Below, piece by piece: positions 36,256 to 45,704 of a stretch of DNA of 64,000 nucleotides. The stretch is from assembly GCA_963704035.1 (NCBI GenBank), contig CAVPGR010000004.1, positions 620,001 to 684,000 on the forward strand. Reading direction: 5' to 3'. The translations under genes and the position numbers were made by a program. The notes beneath the pieces are model-generated. The model had not been told where the DNA came from and did no database searches. It was given only the letters and a program-made list of their open reading frames with translations. The stretch's first letter is position 1; each line of letters opens with the position of its first letter. Source of the stretch: JAOSJL01 sp963704035 (GTDB lineage: Bacteria > Actinomycetota > Acidimicrobiia > IMCC26256 > JAOSJL01).

Positions 36256-37599
36256 TTGAAGCTGAGAAACCCCTATGACCGGGAGATCCTGCGGCTGGCG
36301 CTGCCGGCCTTCGGGGCACTGGTGGCCGAGCCGCTCTACGTCCTGGCCGACACCGCGGTCGTCGGGCACCTCGGCAGCGCCCAGTTGGCCGGGGTGGCGG
36401 TCGCGGGCACCGTCCTCACCTCGAGCTTCTGGGTCTTCAACTTCCTGGCGTCGGGAACGGGTGCGGTCGTCGCGCGTCGCCTGGGCGCCGGCGACCGACG
36501 CGGCGCCGTCGAACACGCCGTCCAGGCGCACTGGCTGGCGCTCGGGATCGGCGCGGCCGTGGCAGCGGTGGGTCTCCTCGTGGCCCCCTACGCCGTGCGG
36601 ATCTTCACGCCCGACGAGGAGGTGCGGTCGTTCGCCCTTCTCTACCTGCGGGTCAGCCTGCTGGGGGCCCCGGCCTTCCTGACGATCCTCGCGGGGGTCG
36701 GGCTCCGCCGCGGCCTGCAGGACACCGTGACGCCGCTGGTGGTCGTTCTCGTGTCGAACGTCACCAACCTCGCGCTCGAACTCGTCCTGATCTACGGGCT
36801 GGGCTTCGGCGTTGGCGCCTCCGCGTTGGCCACGATCGTCGCCCAGTACCTGGCGGCCGCCACCTTCCTCGTGCTGTTGTGGCGCACCGTCCGCTCGGAG
36901 GAGGCGTCGCTTCGGCCCGACCGTTCCGGACTGCGCCACGTGGCCGTGTTCGGGGGCTTCCTCACGGTCCGTACGTCGGCCCTCGTCGGCGCGTTCGCGG
37001 TGGCCACGGCGATCGCCGGAAGGCTCGGGACGACGTCGCTGGCCGCCCACCAGATCGCCTGGCAGATCTGGCTCTTCCTCGCGTTCGCCCTCGACGCCGT
37101 CGCCATCGCCGCCGAAGCCATGACCGGACGTGCTCTGGGTGAGGGGCGGCCCCACGAAGCCCGCGAGGCAGCGAACCGCATGCTCGGATGGGGTCTCGTC
37201 ACCGGTGTCGGCGTGAGCGTGCTCGTCGTTGTCGCTCGGCCGCTGCTCGGCGCTCTGTTCACCGACGATGCGGCGGTCCGCTCTCTGGCCGAGCACACAC
37301 TCTGGTTCGTCGCTGCCATGCAACCACTCAACGCCGTCGTCTTCGTGCTGGACGGTGTCTTGATCGGCGCCGGCGACGTGCGCTACCTCGCCGCCGCCAT
37401 GGTCGTGAGCTTCGTCGCCTTCGTACCGGCTGCGTTCGCTGCTCTCGAGTGGGGCGGAACACTCGGCTGGCTCTGGACGGCGATCATCCTGCTCCTCACG
37501 GTGAGGGCGACGACGCTGCTCGGACGGTTCGTCACAAACCGCTGGCAGGTGGTGGGAGACGACCGCGTCCCGGTGGAATCGGAGCCACTCAGCGGATGA
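36256..37599 (+). CDS. MATE family efflux transporter (DinF-like)
   Basis: 447 aa with twelve hydrophobic segments in two halves. The N-terminal DREILRLALPAFGALVAEPLYVLADTAVVGHLG and the second-half GLQDTVTPLVVVLVSNVTNLALELVLIYGLGFGVGASALAT are typical of bacterial MATE proteins. It exports cationic or lipophilic compounds in exchange for Na+ or H+. The start is TTG at 36256 with no clear ribosome site, so the mRNA may be leaderless. Its 3' end overlaps the convergent MFS gene by 11 bp. Confidence 0.88.
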   Translation: MKLRNPYDREILRLALPAFGALVAEPLYVLADTAVVGHLGSAQLAGVAVAGTVLTSSFWVFNFLASGTGAVVARRLGAGDRRGAVEHAVQAHWLALGIGAAVAAVGLLVAPYAVRIFTPDEEVRSFALLYLRVSLLGAPAFLTILAGVGLRRGLQDTVTPLVVVLVSNVTNLALELVLIYGLGFGVGASALATIVAQYLAAATFLVLLWRTVRSEEASLRPDRSGLRHVAVFGGFLTVRTSALVGAFAVATAIAGRLGTTSLAAHQIAWQIWLFLAFALDAVAIAAEAMTGRALGEGRPHEAREAANRMLGWGLVTGVGVSVLVVVARPLLGALFTDDAAVRSLAEHTLWFVAAMQPLNAVVFVLDGVLIGAGDVRYLAAAMVVSFVAFVPAAFAALEWGGTLGWLWTAIILLLTVRATTLLGRFVTNRWQVVGDDRVPVESEPLSG

Positions 37600-38920
37600 T
37601 CCCCGGCGTCGACGGGTACCCCATGGCCTCCTCCGAGGGAGGTGGATATCCGTGGCGGTGCTGGTGCTCGTCGAGTGACGACATGAGGCGAGGTCGTGCC
37701 ATGAGCCAGAACGCGAACCCGACGATGGCGGCACCCGCAGGCGCCACGGTCCAGCGCACTCCCACGGCATCGGCGATCGCTCCCTGGAGCAGTGCACCGA
37801 TCGGGAAGGCCCCGGTGATCGCCATGCCGTACATCGCGAGCACCCGCCCACGAAAGCGGTCCGCCACCTGGAGTTGGATCGAGGTGTTCAACGACGAGGC
37901 GATCGTGAGGTACCCCGCACCGAGGGCCGCCATCGCGGGCAACGACATCACATACACCGGCGCCACGGCGATGAGCAACACACCCGACCCGTACACGGCT
38001 ACGCCGGTGACGGCGAGCCGAGAGCGCGCGAACGCGTCCCCGTAGGCGCCGATCCAGACCGCCGTCGAGACCGCGCCGACACCGAGCGCCGCCGTCATCA
38101 TTCCGTAGGCGAGTGGCCCCACGTCGAACACCTCGCGGGCGAACACCGCCGCGAGCGGAATCACCGGATTCCCGAGGAACACCACCACGGCGATCATCGA
38201 GACCGCGAGAACCAGACCCGTGTGGCGGCGGAGATAGGCGAGGCCCTCTCGGAACGTTCCCGATCCCTCGACGTTCGAGGCCGGCGTCACCCGGGTCTTC
38301 CCCGCGTGGATCAGCGCCAGCGCACCCAACACGGCGAGATAGCTGAGGGCGTTGCCGAGGAACGCCGCCGCGGGACCCAGCGTGGCGAGCACCACTCCGG
38401 CGACCGTCGGACCGATCGCACGCGACGCGTTGAACTGCGCCGAGTTGAGTGTGACCGCGTTGAGCAGATCCTTGCGGGGGACGAGCTCGGGAACGAACGA
38501 CTGCCACGCGGGAAGTCCGAGACCGATCGTGACACCGAGGAGCGCCACGAGGGCAACTGTGAGCTCAGGTGTCGCTGATCCGTCGCGCCACGCCAGCCAC
38601 AGCCCGAGCGCCACGACCATGGCCGCGAGCTGGGTGGCCACCACCACGCGTTTGCGCCGGAATCGATCGGCCAGCCTCCCGCCCACCGGTCCGAGCACCA
38701 CCGCAGGTACGAACTGGGCGAACGCACCGAAGCCGACCCACGCCGGTGACTCAGTGACCTGGAGGAGCACGAACGGAACGGTGACGTTCTGCATCCACGT
38801 GCCGGCATTCGACACCAGCGCTCCGCTCCAGAACAGGGCGAAGTCCCTGTGGCGCAGTGCACGAACTGCATGGCGCCACCGCGAACGGCCGTCGCGTCCG
38901 CTATCGGGCTCCGAAGGCAT
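37589..38920 (-). CDS. MFS transporter, EntS/MFS_3 type
   Basis: 443 aa from the ATG at 38920, with twelve hydrophobic segments. The N-terminal RHRDFALFWSGALVSNAGTWMQNVTVPFVLLQ and GGRLADRFRRKRVVV (loop 2-3 motif) mark the family that includes siderophore exporter EntS. RFRGRVLAMYGMAITGAFPIG is also typical. It is an inner-membrane exporter of unknown cargo. Another in-frame ATG at 38956 would overlap the acyltransferase leader and lacks a ribosome site. The tail is His/Pro-rich. Confidence 0.87.
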   Translation of the reverse strand: MPSEPDSGRDGRSRWRHAVRALRHRDFALFWSGALVSNAGTWMQNVTVPFVLLQVTESPAWVGFGAFAQFVPAVVLGPVGGRLADRFRRKRVVVATQLAAMVVALGLWLAWRDGSATPELTVALVALLGVTIGLGLPAWQSFVPELVPRKDLLNAVTLNSAQFNASRAIGPTVAGVVLATLGPAAAFLGNALSYLAVLGALALIHAGKTRVTPASNVEGSGTFREGLAYLRRHTGLVLAVSMIAVVVFLGNPVIPLAAVFAREVFDVGPLAYGMMTAALGVGAVSTAVWIGAYGDAFARSRLAVTGVAVYGSGVLLIAVAPVYVMSLPAMAALGAGYLTIASSLNTSIQLQVADRFRGRVLAMYGMAITGAFPIGALLQGAIADAVGVRWTVAPAGAAIVGFAFWLMARPRLMSSLDEHQHRHGYPPPSEEAMGYPSTPGIIR

Positions 38921-39005
38921 CTCCCATGATGCCCGAGGACCCGCACGGGCGCTCATGCAAATCGTCCGGGTTGCGCTGTCGCCGGATACGCGGTTTCCTT
39001 CGCGC

Positions 39006-39941
39006 GTGACCGAGACCGGATCCAGGCGACCGAGCACACTGCGCGAATCGCTCGACGAACGCGCCCGGCGGCGGCGCTCCGACGCCGATGAGGCCGACAC
39101 CCGCGCCCTCGTACCGGTTCGCGACGAGATCGCGGACCATCGACCCACGAGCGCACCTCGGCTGTCCGACGTCGACGGCTGGGGTCGTTCGGAGAGCATG
39201 CGGGCGTTCGTCCGCAAGGTGTACGGGCCCATCTACCGCCACTGGTTCCGCGCCGAGTGGGAGGGCCTCGAGAACATCCCGACCGATGGCGGCGCGCTGA
39301 TCGTCGCGAACCACGCCGGAGCGCTCCCGCCGGACGCGCCGGTGATGATGCACGGCATCGAAGAGGAACTCGGGCGTCCCGTCTATGGCCTCGCGGAGTA
39401 CATCTTCCGACTGCTCCCGATCATCGGAACGCTGTGGACCCGTACAGGCGGTGTCGTCGCGAGCCCCGAGAACGCGTACCGCCTGCTCCACGACGAGCAC
39501 CAGCTCGCACTCGTATTCCCCGAAGGCGACAAAGGCCCCGGCAAGCTCTACAAGGACCGCTACCAACTCCGGCGATTCGGTCGCGGAGGCTTCGTGGAGA
39601 TCGCGATGCGCGCGGGGGTCCCCGTCGTTCCGGTGGCCGTCGTCGGAGCCGAGGAAGCGATGCCCGTCATCTACAAGAGTCGGCCACTCGCCAAGCTCCT
39701 CGGCATCCCGTACTTCCCGATCACACCCACAATGCTCGCGCTCGGTCCCCTGGGCGTCGCGGCCTATCTCCCGGCGAAGTTCAACCTGCGGGTCCTACCC
39801 CCCGTGTACTTCGACGTCCCCCCCGACCAGGAGCGTTACTCACGGGGACGCGTGATGGAAGAGGCAGACGCCATTCGCGACCAGATCCAAGAAGCCCTCT
39901 ACGACATGCTGCGCACCCGGCGCAGCGTGTGGTTCGGCTGA
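39006..39941 (+). CDS. Lysophospholipid-type acyltransferase (PlsC-like)
   Basis: 311 aa from the GTG at 39006. An alternative ATG at 38955 would add 17 residues, and neither has a clear ribosome site. NHAGALPPDAP is the acyltransferase His/Asp motif, and FPEGDKGPGK with GFVEIAMRAGVPVVPVAVVG supplies later blocks. It probably transfers an acyl chain to a glycerolipid or glycolipid. It is followed five bases later by an NAD-dependent epimerase-like gene. The same pair (Rv0501-Rv0502) is recalled from mycobacteria, there next to the bS22 gene. Confidence 0.85.
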   Translation: MTETGSRRPSTLRESLDERARRRRSDADEADTRALVPVRDEIADHRPTSAPRLSDVDGWGRSESMRAFVRKVYGPIYRHWFRAEWEGLENIPTDGGALIVANHAGALPPDAPVMMHGIEEELGRPVYGLAEYIFRLLPIIGTLWTRTGGVVASPENAYRLLHDEHQLALVFPEGDKGPGKLYKDRYQLRRFGRGGFVEIAMRAGVPVVPVAVVGAEEAMPVIYKSRPLAKLLGIPYFPITPTMLALGPLGVAAYLPAKFNLRVLPPVYFDVPPDQERYSRGRVMEEADAIRDQIQEALYDMLRTRRSVWFG

Positions 39942-39946
39942 CCACC

Positions 39947-40984
39947 GTGCGGGTTCTCGTCACCGGGCTGGGAAGCTTCTGGGGAGCGCGCGTCGCCGAA
40001 GAGCTCGAGAAGCGCGACGACGTTGAAGCGATCGTCGGCGTCGACACGACCGAGCCTCCACTTCCCCTCGAACGCACCGAGTTCGTGAAATCGAGTTCGG
40101 ACTTCTCGATCCTGCACAGAATCGTGGACGCCACGCAGGTCGACACCGTTGTCCACACGCACCTCATCGTCGACTCCACCCGGGCGAGTGGCCGGATGCT
40201 GCACGACACGAACGTGATCGCCACGATGAACCTGCTCGCCGCCGCGGGCGCTGCGGGAAGCCCGGTTCGAAAGATGGTGGTCAAGAGCTCGACGCTCGTG
40301 TACGGGGCGACATACCGGGACCCCTACTACTTCCACGAGGACACACCCAGGACCGGACGCCCACGAACCTCCGTGGAGCGCAGCCTCGTCGATGTCGACG
40401 GCTACGTGCGGGATTTCGCCGAAGACAACCCCCACATCACGACGACGCTGTTGCGGTTCGCCAACGTTCTCGGGGAAGACCTCCAGACTCCGTTGACGCG
40501 GGCGTTGTGCCTGCCGGCCGCACCGGAGATCCTGGGCTTCGACCCACGCCTCCAGTTCGTCCACGAGGACGACGTGGTCGGGGCGATGATCTTCTCGGCG
40601 GTCGAAGACGTACCGGGCGTGTTCAACGTGGCAGGCGACGACACGCTCCCGTGGAGCGAGGTGTGCGCCATCGTCGGCAAGCGCCGCGTACCGCTCCCCC
40701 CGGTCATGTCCGGCCTCGCGCTGGGAGCCTTACGCCGCCTGAAGCTGCTCGACCTCCCGCCTGAAGTTCTGGATCTCCTGCGCTACGGCCGCGGCGTCGA
40801 CAACCGACGTTTCAAGGAGGCCGGCTTCCGCTACCGCTACACGAGCTCGGGCGCACTCGAGGCCTTCGCCGAACACCTTCGCCTGCGTGGCACCGTCGGC
40901 TCGGCGGGGCCCGCCTACCGGTACCAGCGCGACCTCGAGGACTTCTTCCGACACTCACCGGCAGTGGTGCGCGACCGCAAGTGA
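39947..40984 (+). CDS. NAD-dependent epimerase/dehydratase (extended SDR)
   Basis: 345 aa, GTG start five bases after the acyltransferase stop. The Rossmann motif is TGLGSFWG (residues 6-13), one turn different from the usual TGGxGxxG. KSSTLVYG is the expected third-strand segment. The catalytic Tyr is not in a clear YxxxK (VDGYVRDFAE is the nearest), so enzymatic activity is less certain. It is similar in kind to the galE2-annotated protein that pairs with an acyltransferase in mycobacteria. A role in envelope sugar or lipid modification is inferred. Confidence 0.85.
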   Translation: MRVLVTGLGSFWGARVAEELEKRDDVEAIVGVDTTEPPLPLERTEFVKSSSDFSILHRIVDATQVDTVVHTHLIVDSTRASGRMLHDTNVIATMNLLAAAGAAGSPVRKMVVKSSTLVYGATYRDPYYFHEDTPRTGRPRTSVERSLVDVDGYVRDFAEDNPHITTTLLRFANVLGEDLQTPLTRALCLPAAPEILGFDPRLQFVHEDDVVGAMIFSAVEDVPGVFNVAGDDTLPWSEVCAIVGKRRVPLPPVMSGLALGALRRLKLLDLPPEVLDLLRYGRGVDNRRFKEAGFRYRYTSSGALEAFAEHLRLRGTVGSAGPAYRYQRDLEDFFRHSPAVVRDRK

Positions 40985-41032
40985 CATCCGCTTTGCACCA
41001 CTTCGCACCCATGGTCCGGTAGCCTCGGGGCG

Positions 41033-41776
41033 ATGCGTTGTCCGTCGTGCAACACCTGGGTGGAAGAGGACGCAGCCACGTGCTGGATGTGCCAGCGTGT
41101 CATCCGCCCCGACCTCGTGCCCGAAGGCGAGGAGGGGTTCGATCCTGGTCTGCCGGCGGTGGCCACCGTCCGCCGACGCCGCAGCCTGGTCAGCACGCTC
41201 ATCATCGTGTTCGGAGTTCTCGTCGTCGCCGCCGGCGCTGCATTCACGATCCTCTGGTTCGTCGATTCGGGTGGCAAGGAGATCGTCGACGAGTACGTGG
41301 CGGGCGATCGGGGCGTCGAGTACACGTCTGAAGAGGGCCTGTTCGCCGTGACGTTCCCAACGGAGCCGAAGGAGAAAGGTCTCGACTGGGAAATCCGGGT
41401 GGAGCAGGGTGCCAGGGTCGACTCGGAACCCGGAAGTTCATACCGTTTCTCCGTCGGATGGGGGATACCTCCTGTCTCCTTGCCCGCCGACGTCATCAAC
41501 CAGGTGGCGCGCACCCTCGCCGCCGAGATCGACGGTGAGATCGAGGCGGTGAACCAACGTGATCTGACCTACGCGCCGGCCACCGAGATGGTGGTCACCA
41601 ATGACGACGAGACTCACTGGATCCTCGCGTTCCAAGCACAGGACCGCGCCTACCTCATCGAGGTCGTCTCGACGAACGACGAACGGGCCCCGTTCGAACA
41701 CTTCGTGTCATCGTTTCGGTTGACCAACCCGTCGACAGACACATCCGGAGACACATCCGGAGACACATCGTCGTAG
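41033..41776 (+). CDS. Zinc-ribbon membrane protein
   Basis: 247 aa. The N-terminus MRCPSCNTWVEEDAATCWMCQR holds two CxxC pairs that should form a cytoplasmic zinc ribbon. Basic residues (RRRRSL) precede one membrane helix (about residues 52-77). The rest is an extracytoplasmic domain of about 150 residues. The tail repeats DTSG three times from a 12-bp repeat ending at the stop. The layout suggests a sensor or envelope protein, but I recognise no family. Confidence 0.8.
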   Translation: MRCPSCNTWVEEDAATCWMCQRVIRPDLVPEGEEGFDPGLPAVATVRRRRSLVSTLIIVFGVLVVAAGAAFTILWFVDSGGKEIVDEYVAGDRGVEYTSEEGLFAVTFPTEPKEKGLDWEIRVEQGARVDSEPGSSYRFSVGWGIPPVSLPADVINQVARTLAAEIDGEIEAVNQRDLTYAPATEMVVTNDDETHWILAFQAQDRAYLIEVVSTNDERAPFEHFVSSFRLTNPSTDTSGDTSGDTSS

Positions 41777-41789
41777 AACGAACGGCTGG

Positions 41790-42413
41790 TCAACCGGTTC
41801 GACTCACCGACCGGAGTGCCGGGCCCCGCAGGTACAGATCGCTCAGTTCGGTGCGGTGTTCGGCCCACTCCTCGACGGTCAGCGCGTAGCGGGCGTGGTC
41901 TTCCCAGACCCCCCGGATCTGGAGAAAGCGTTTCGCCACGCCCTCGTAGCGCATCCCGAGCTTCTCGACGACACGGATGCTCGCGGAGTTGCGCGGGACG
42001 ACCGCCGCCTCCACGCGGTGCAGTTTGAGGTGACCGAAGGCGTGATCCACCAGAAGGGCCACGGCCTCAGGGGTGAGCCCGCGTCCCGCCAACGGCTCGT
42101 CGATCCAGTATCCGACGAAGGCCGTCTGGAACGGACCGCGGTGCACCGTGCCCAGGCTCACCTCTCCGATGAATCCACCGTCCAGAAAGACCCCGTAGCC
42201 GTACGCGGCGTCGAGGTGACGCTGACGGTCCCACGAGCCGCACCGGGCGGTGAACGCGTCCCGGTCAGTCACCGGATCGGGTGATCCGACCTCCGGGAGG
42301 GGTTCCCAGGGCTCCAACCAGTCGCGGCTCCGTCGGCGGACGTCGGCCCACGCGTCGAAGTCGTCGGGCCGGAGCGGCCGCAGGACGACGCGTTTTCCAC
42401 GCAACTCGGCCAC
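41790..42413 (-). CDS. GNAT N-acetyltransferase, RimJ/RimL type
   Basis: 207 aa from GTG at 42413. ELRGKRVVLRPLRPDDFDAWADVRR opens the fold, GRGLTPEAVALLVDHAFGHLKLHRVEAAVVPRNSASIRVVEKLGM is the acetyl-CoA-binding and substrate segment typical of RimJ. It transfers an acetyl group to an N-terminal amine of a protein, or to a small molecule. It is divergent from oligoribonuclease across 92 bp and convergent with the zinc-ribbon protein. Confidence 0.88.
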   Translation of the reverse strand: MAELRGKRVVLRPLRPDDFDAWADVRRRSRDWLEPWEPLPEVGSPDPVTDRDAFTARCGSWDRQRHLDAAYGYGVFLDGGFIGEVSLGTVHRGPFQTAFVGYWIDEPLAGRGLTPEAVALLVDHAFGHLKLHRVEAAVVPRNSASIRVVEKLGMRYEGVAKRFLQIRGVWEDHARYALTVEEWAEHRTELSDLYLRGPALRSVSRTG

Positions 42414-42505
42414 GGCCCGCAGGATACCGAGGCCCGAACCAAACGGGTTGTCATCCCTACTTCCGAAGCCCGGAACCCGGGAAGCCCCCGTTATGGTGGG
42501 CCGCC

Positions 42506-43072
42506 GTGAGCGAAGAGGCGGCACCAGGAGCGCAAGCGGACCGCCTCGTCTGGCTGGACCTCGAGATGACGGGACTCGACGTCGAACGTCACGTCATCGT
42601 CGAAGTGGCGTGTGTCGTCACCGACAACGATCTCGAGGTTCTCGACGAGGGCATCGATCTCGTCGTTCACCAGCCGTCCGAGGCGCTCGGGGAGATGAAT
42701 GACTTCGTGCGCGCGATGCATGCGCGCTCTGATCTGATCAGTGCCATCTCCGCTTCGGAGATCTCGCTCGCGGACGCGGGCGTCGCCGCGCTCGACTACG
42801 TGAAATCACACGTGTCGAAACCGCGCACCGCACCGCTGTGCGGAAATTCGATCGGGACCGACCGGCGTTTCCTCGACCGCTACCTCCCCGACCTCGAGGA
42901 GTACCTGCACTACCGGAGCATCGACGTCTCGTCGATCAAGGAGCTCGCCGGACGCTGGTACCCGGAGGCCTACTCCAAACGTCCGGACAAGGCCGAGGGA
43001 CACCGTGCGATGGCCGACATCCTGGAGTCGATCGAGGAGCTGCGCTACTACCGCGGAACGGTGTTCAGATAA
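42506..43072 (+). CDS. orn: Oligoribonuclease
   Basis: 188 aa, normal for the family. The DEDDh 3'-5' exonuclease motifs are complete: WLDLEMTGLD (Exo I), GNSIGTDRRFLDRYLP (Exo II) and HRAMADI (Exo III with the catalytic His). It degrades 2-5 nt RNAs and pGpG to mononucleotides. GTG start. Its stop codon abuts a 17-bp tandem repeat. Confidence 0.95.
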   Translation: MSEEAAPGAQADRLVWLDLEMTGLDVERHVIVEVACVVTDNDLEVLDEGIDLVVHQPSEALGEMNDFVRAMHARSDLISAISASEISLADAGVAALDYVKSHVSKPRTAPLCGNSIGTDRRFLDRYLPDLEEYLHYRSIDVSSIKELAGRWYPEAYSKRPDKAEGHRAMADILESIEELRYYRGTVFR

Positions 43073-43122
43073 GTCGACCTGTTCAGGTAGTCGACCTGTT
43101 CAGGTAGTCGACCTGTTCAGAT
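43072..43122. repeat. 17-bp tandem repeat at orn stop codon
   Basis: AGTCGACCTGTTCAGGT is repeated three times (43072, 43089, 43106), beginning at the last base of the orn stop codon. Each copy contains the dyads GTCGAC and ACCTG-TT-CAGGT. It fills the convergent gap before the aminotransferase end at 43134. Confidence 0.75.
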
Positions 43123-43133
43123 GATCGAGGCCT

Positions 43134-44255
43134 TCAGGTGAGGAGCGCGTCGAGCGCACCGAGGAGCGCCACGATCGACGAACGCCGCGCCGAATGGCCC
43201 ATCAACCCGATGCGCCACGCCCGCCCGGCGAAGTCGCCCAGGCCCGCTCCCACCTCGATGTCGAAGTCGTCGAGGAGCCTTCGCCGCAACCCCGCTTCGT
43301 CGAGACCATCGGGCAGGGACACCGAGGTGAGCTGAGGAAGACGGTTGCCCTCCTGGGCGAGAAGGGTGAACCCTCGATCGGACAGCGCTGCGTGGAGCTC
43401 GGCTCCCACCGAGGCGTGCCGTTCCCACGAGACCTCGAGGCCCTCTTCGAGAAGGACGCCGAGTCCGGCGTGGAGCGCGTACACCATCGAGATCGGCGCG
43501 GTGTGGTGGTACCGACGCTCGGCGCCGACGTACGAGCCGATGAGCCCCATGTCGAGGTACCACGACTGCGGTGGAGTGTCACGTGAGGACACGCGCTCGA
43601 CTGCACGCTCCGAGAAGGTGAGCGGCGCGAGGCCCGGTGGCACACCGAGGCACTTCTGTGTACCCGAGTAGCAGGCGTCGATCCCCCAGGCGTCGACGTC
43701 GAGGGGGATGCCGCCCAGTGACGTCACCGCGTCGACCAGGAGCAGCGTGTCGGTTTCCTGGAGCACCGAGAGCGGCTCGATGTCGTTGCGGACCCCGGTG
43801 GACGTCTCGGCGTGCACGGTGGCGACGACACGCGCGCCGGGATGCGCCCGTTGGGCCTCCAGCAGAGCCGCGGGGTCGAGCGCGCGTCCCCAGTCCTCCT
43901 CGACTCGGATGACCTCGGCGCCACAGCGTCGTGCCACCTCGCACATTCGCGCGCCGAACACGCCGTTCACACCGATGACCGCCGTGTCGCCGGGCTCGAG
44001 GAGGTTGACGAAACAGGCTTCCATGCCCGCCGAACCGGTACCGCTGACCGGCAGGGTCAAGGCATTGCAGGTCCGAAACGCGCGCCGGAGACGCTCGGAC
44101 GTTTCGTCCAGGATGGCCAGGAACGCCGGGTCGAGGTGCCCCACCACGGGGCGCACCATCGCCTCCATCACCTCGGGATACGGATTGGACGGACCCGGCC
44201 CGAGGAGGAGCCGCTGCTGATGGCGGGATGCGTTGTCCGGGAAGTCCCTCTGCAC
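43134..44255 (-). CDS. Class V aminotransferase (alanine-glyoxylate/serine-pyruvate type)
   Basis: 373 aa. LLGPGPSNPYPEV opens the family signature, VSGTGSAGMEACFVNLLEPGD binds the cofactor phosphate, and LLVDAVTSLGGIPLDVDAWGIDACYSGTQKCLG holds the PLP Lys. It transfers an amino group from Ala or Ser to glyoxylate or pyruvate. The serine-glyoxylate, alanine-glyoxylate and phosphonate variants cannot be separated by eye. It stands alone, 11 bp from the end of ppx. Confidence 0.88.
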   Translation of the reverse strand: MQRDFPDNASRHQQRLLLGPGPSNPYPEVMEAMVRPVVGHLDPAFLAILDETSERLRRAFRTCNALTLPVSGTGSAGMEACFVNLLEPGDTAVIGVNGVFGARMCEVARRCGAEVIRVEEDWGRALDPAALLEAQRAHPGARVVATVHAETSTGVRNDIEPLSVLQETDTLLLVDAVTSLGGIPLDVDAWGIDACYSGTQKCLGVPPGLAPLTFSERAVERVSSRDTPPQSWYLDMGLIGSYVGAERRYHHTAPISMVYALHAGLGVLLEEGLEVSWERHASVGAELHAALSDRGFTLLAQEGNRLPQLTSVSLPDGLDEAGLRRRLLDDFDIEVGAGLGDFAGRAWRIGLMGHSARRSSIVALLGALDALLT

Positions 44256-44266
44256 GGTGGCCGATG

Positions 44267-45220
44267 CTAGCCAGCGGCCGGCGAGCGTCCGACGGCCTGG
44301 CTGAGGACGAGGCCGTCGAGGATGTCGGCCTCGGACACGAGCATCTCCTCGAAGCCGAACGTACGGAGCACCGCCACCAGAACGAGCGTTCCTCCCACGA
44401 TCACGTCGACACGACCCTCTTCGAGCCCGGGATTGGTGCGTCGTTGCTCGGCGTTCTCGGTGGCGAGGGTTCGGAACACGTCCTCGACCGCGTCGCGCGT
44501 GAGTCGGACGTGGTGGATCGCCTCGCGGTCGTAGTCCGCGACGCCGAGCTCGACGGCCGCGACCGTGGTGACGGTCCCCGCCAGACCGATCAGTGTGCGG
44601 GCCTTTTCGACGTGCGGCAGCGCACGCGCGACATCGGTGAGCTCATCGCGCACGATGCTGAGGGCGTTCGAGAGCTCTTCAGGGGCAGGTGGATCGGACT
44701 CGAGGTACTGCTCGGTCGTGCGCACGCAACCCATCGGCAGCGAGATCGACGCCTCCGGCTCGGTGGTGCCGTACACGAATTCGGTGGACCCGCCACCGAT
44801 GTCGAGGACGAGGTACGGGCCCGGGACCTCCGAGGAATCCAGACCCGAGGTGGCCCCCAGGAACGAGAGCGCGGCCTCGTCTTCGCCGCTCAGAAGCTCC
44901 ATGTCGAAGCCGAGGTCGGACGCGGGCGTGAAGAGATCGTCACGGTTCGTCGCGTCCCGCGCCGCACTCGTGGCCGCGGCGCGCACCGGAGGTGCGCCGT
45001 GACGGTCCAGTACGGAGCGGAACTCCCCGAGTACACCGAGCGTCCGCTCGATCGCGGCCGGATCGAGCGTTCGCGTCGCATCGACCCCCACGCCCAGGCG
45101 CGTGATGCGCATCAGCCTCTCGAGCGGTTCCACGCGACCGTTCCGCACGGTGCCGACCATCAGGCGCACCGAGTTCGTGCCGACGTCCACCGCAGCGAAG
45201 AGAGCGGCGCTCCGGCTCAT
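44267..45220 (-). CDS. ppx: Exopolyphosphatase / pppGpp phosphohydrolase
   Basis: 317 aa, the short actinobacterial form without the C-terminal HD domain. AAVDVGTNSVRLMVG is the phosphate-1 motif, VLDIGGGSTEFVYG the phosphate-2 motif and GLAGTVTTVAAVELG the adenosine-type motif. It releases phosphate from polyphosphate or pppGpp. Its start overlaps the DUF501 stop (ATGA), part of the eno - ftsB - DUF501 - ppx block conserved in Actinobacteria. Confidence 0.92.
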   Translation of the reverse strand: MSRSAALFAAVDVGTNSVRLMVGTVRNGRVEPLERLMRITRLGVGVDATRTLDPAAIERTLGVLGEFRSVLDRHGAPPVRAAATSAARDATNRDDLFTPASDLGFDMELLSGEDEAALSFLGATSGLDSSEVPGPYLVLDIGGGSTEFVYGTTEPEASISLPMGCVRTTEQYLESDPPAPEELSNALSIVRDELTDVARALPHVEKARTLIGLAGTVTTVAAVELGVADYDREAIHHVRLTRDAVEDVFRTLATENAEQRRTNPGLEEGRVDVIVGGTLVLVAVLRTFGFEEMLVSEADILDGLVLSQAVGRSPAAG

Positions 45221-45678
45221 GACCTCTCCGCCTCCAGCCGCTCGGCCACGAACCTGCCGACGGGATCATCTCCCCCCGCCAGAAAGTAGGCGTAGTGCGC
45301 GTGGAGGCACTTCACCCCCTGCGCCGTTCCCCCGACACCGCCACTGGGTCGTGGCCCGACGTGGGAATCGGAGATCCCGCTGTCCCGCTCGGCCGCGTAG
45401 CGGTCGTGGGCGGCGGCCAGCGCGGCGGCGTCGACGCTGCGCTCGGCCTCCCGGACCCCGCCGGTGGACTCGAGACGCCCGACCGCCTTGCACAGCACGG
45501 GATCCACGAGCCAGTACAGGGTGGGCATCGGAACGCCGAAGTGATCGAACGGGGCGTTGCGGATCACAGCGGGAGAACCGTCGGCGTCTCTTGTGACGAC
45601 CTCGAAATCGACGGTCGGGATGCGGCCGAGACGGGTCGCCACGTCCTCGACATCCCTTTGAGTGAGCGGTATCGGCAC
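45217..45678 (-). CDS. DUF501 family protein
   Basis: 153 aa. The conserved core includes PFDHFGVPMPTLYWLVDPVLCKAVGRLES and GVKCLHAHYAYFLAGGDDPVGRFVAE, rich in Cys and His and typical of DUF501. The function is unknown. It is always found between ftsB and ppx in Actinobacteria, as here, overlapping ppx by four bases. The Cys/His set could bind metal. Confidence 0.9.
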   Translation of the reverse strand: MPIPLTQRDVEDVATRLGRIPTVDFEVVTRDADGSPAVIRNAPFDHFGVPMPTLYWLVDPVLCKAVGRLESTGGVREAERSVDAAALAAAHDRYAAERDSGISDSHVGPRPSGGVGGTAQGVKCLHAHYAYFLAGGDDPVGRFVAERLEAERS

Positions 45679-45704
45679 GCTCGTGAGTGTACGGCCGGGT
45701 GCTC

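Noticed and set aside
35792..36319. Extended 175-residue ORF with AGQ repeats
   Set aside because: The extension reads through the 9-bp repeat and the MATE gene start. The 107-residue form from 36115 is more plausible.
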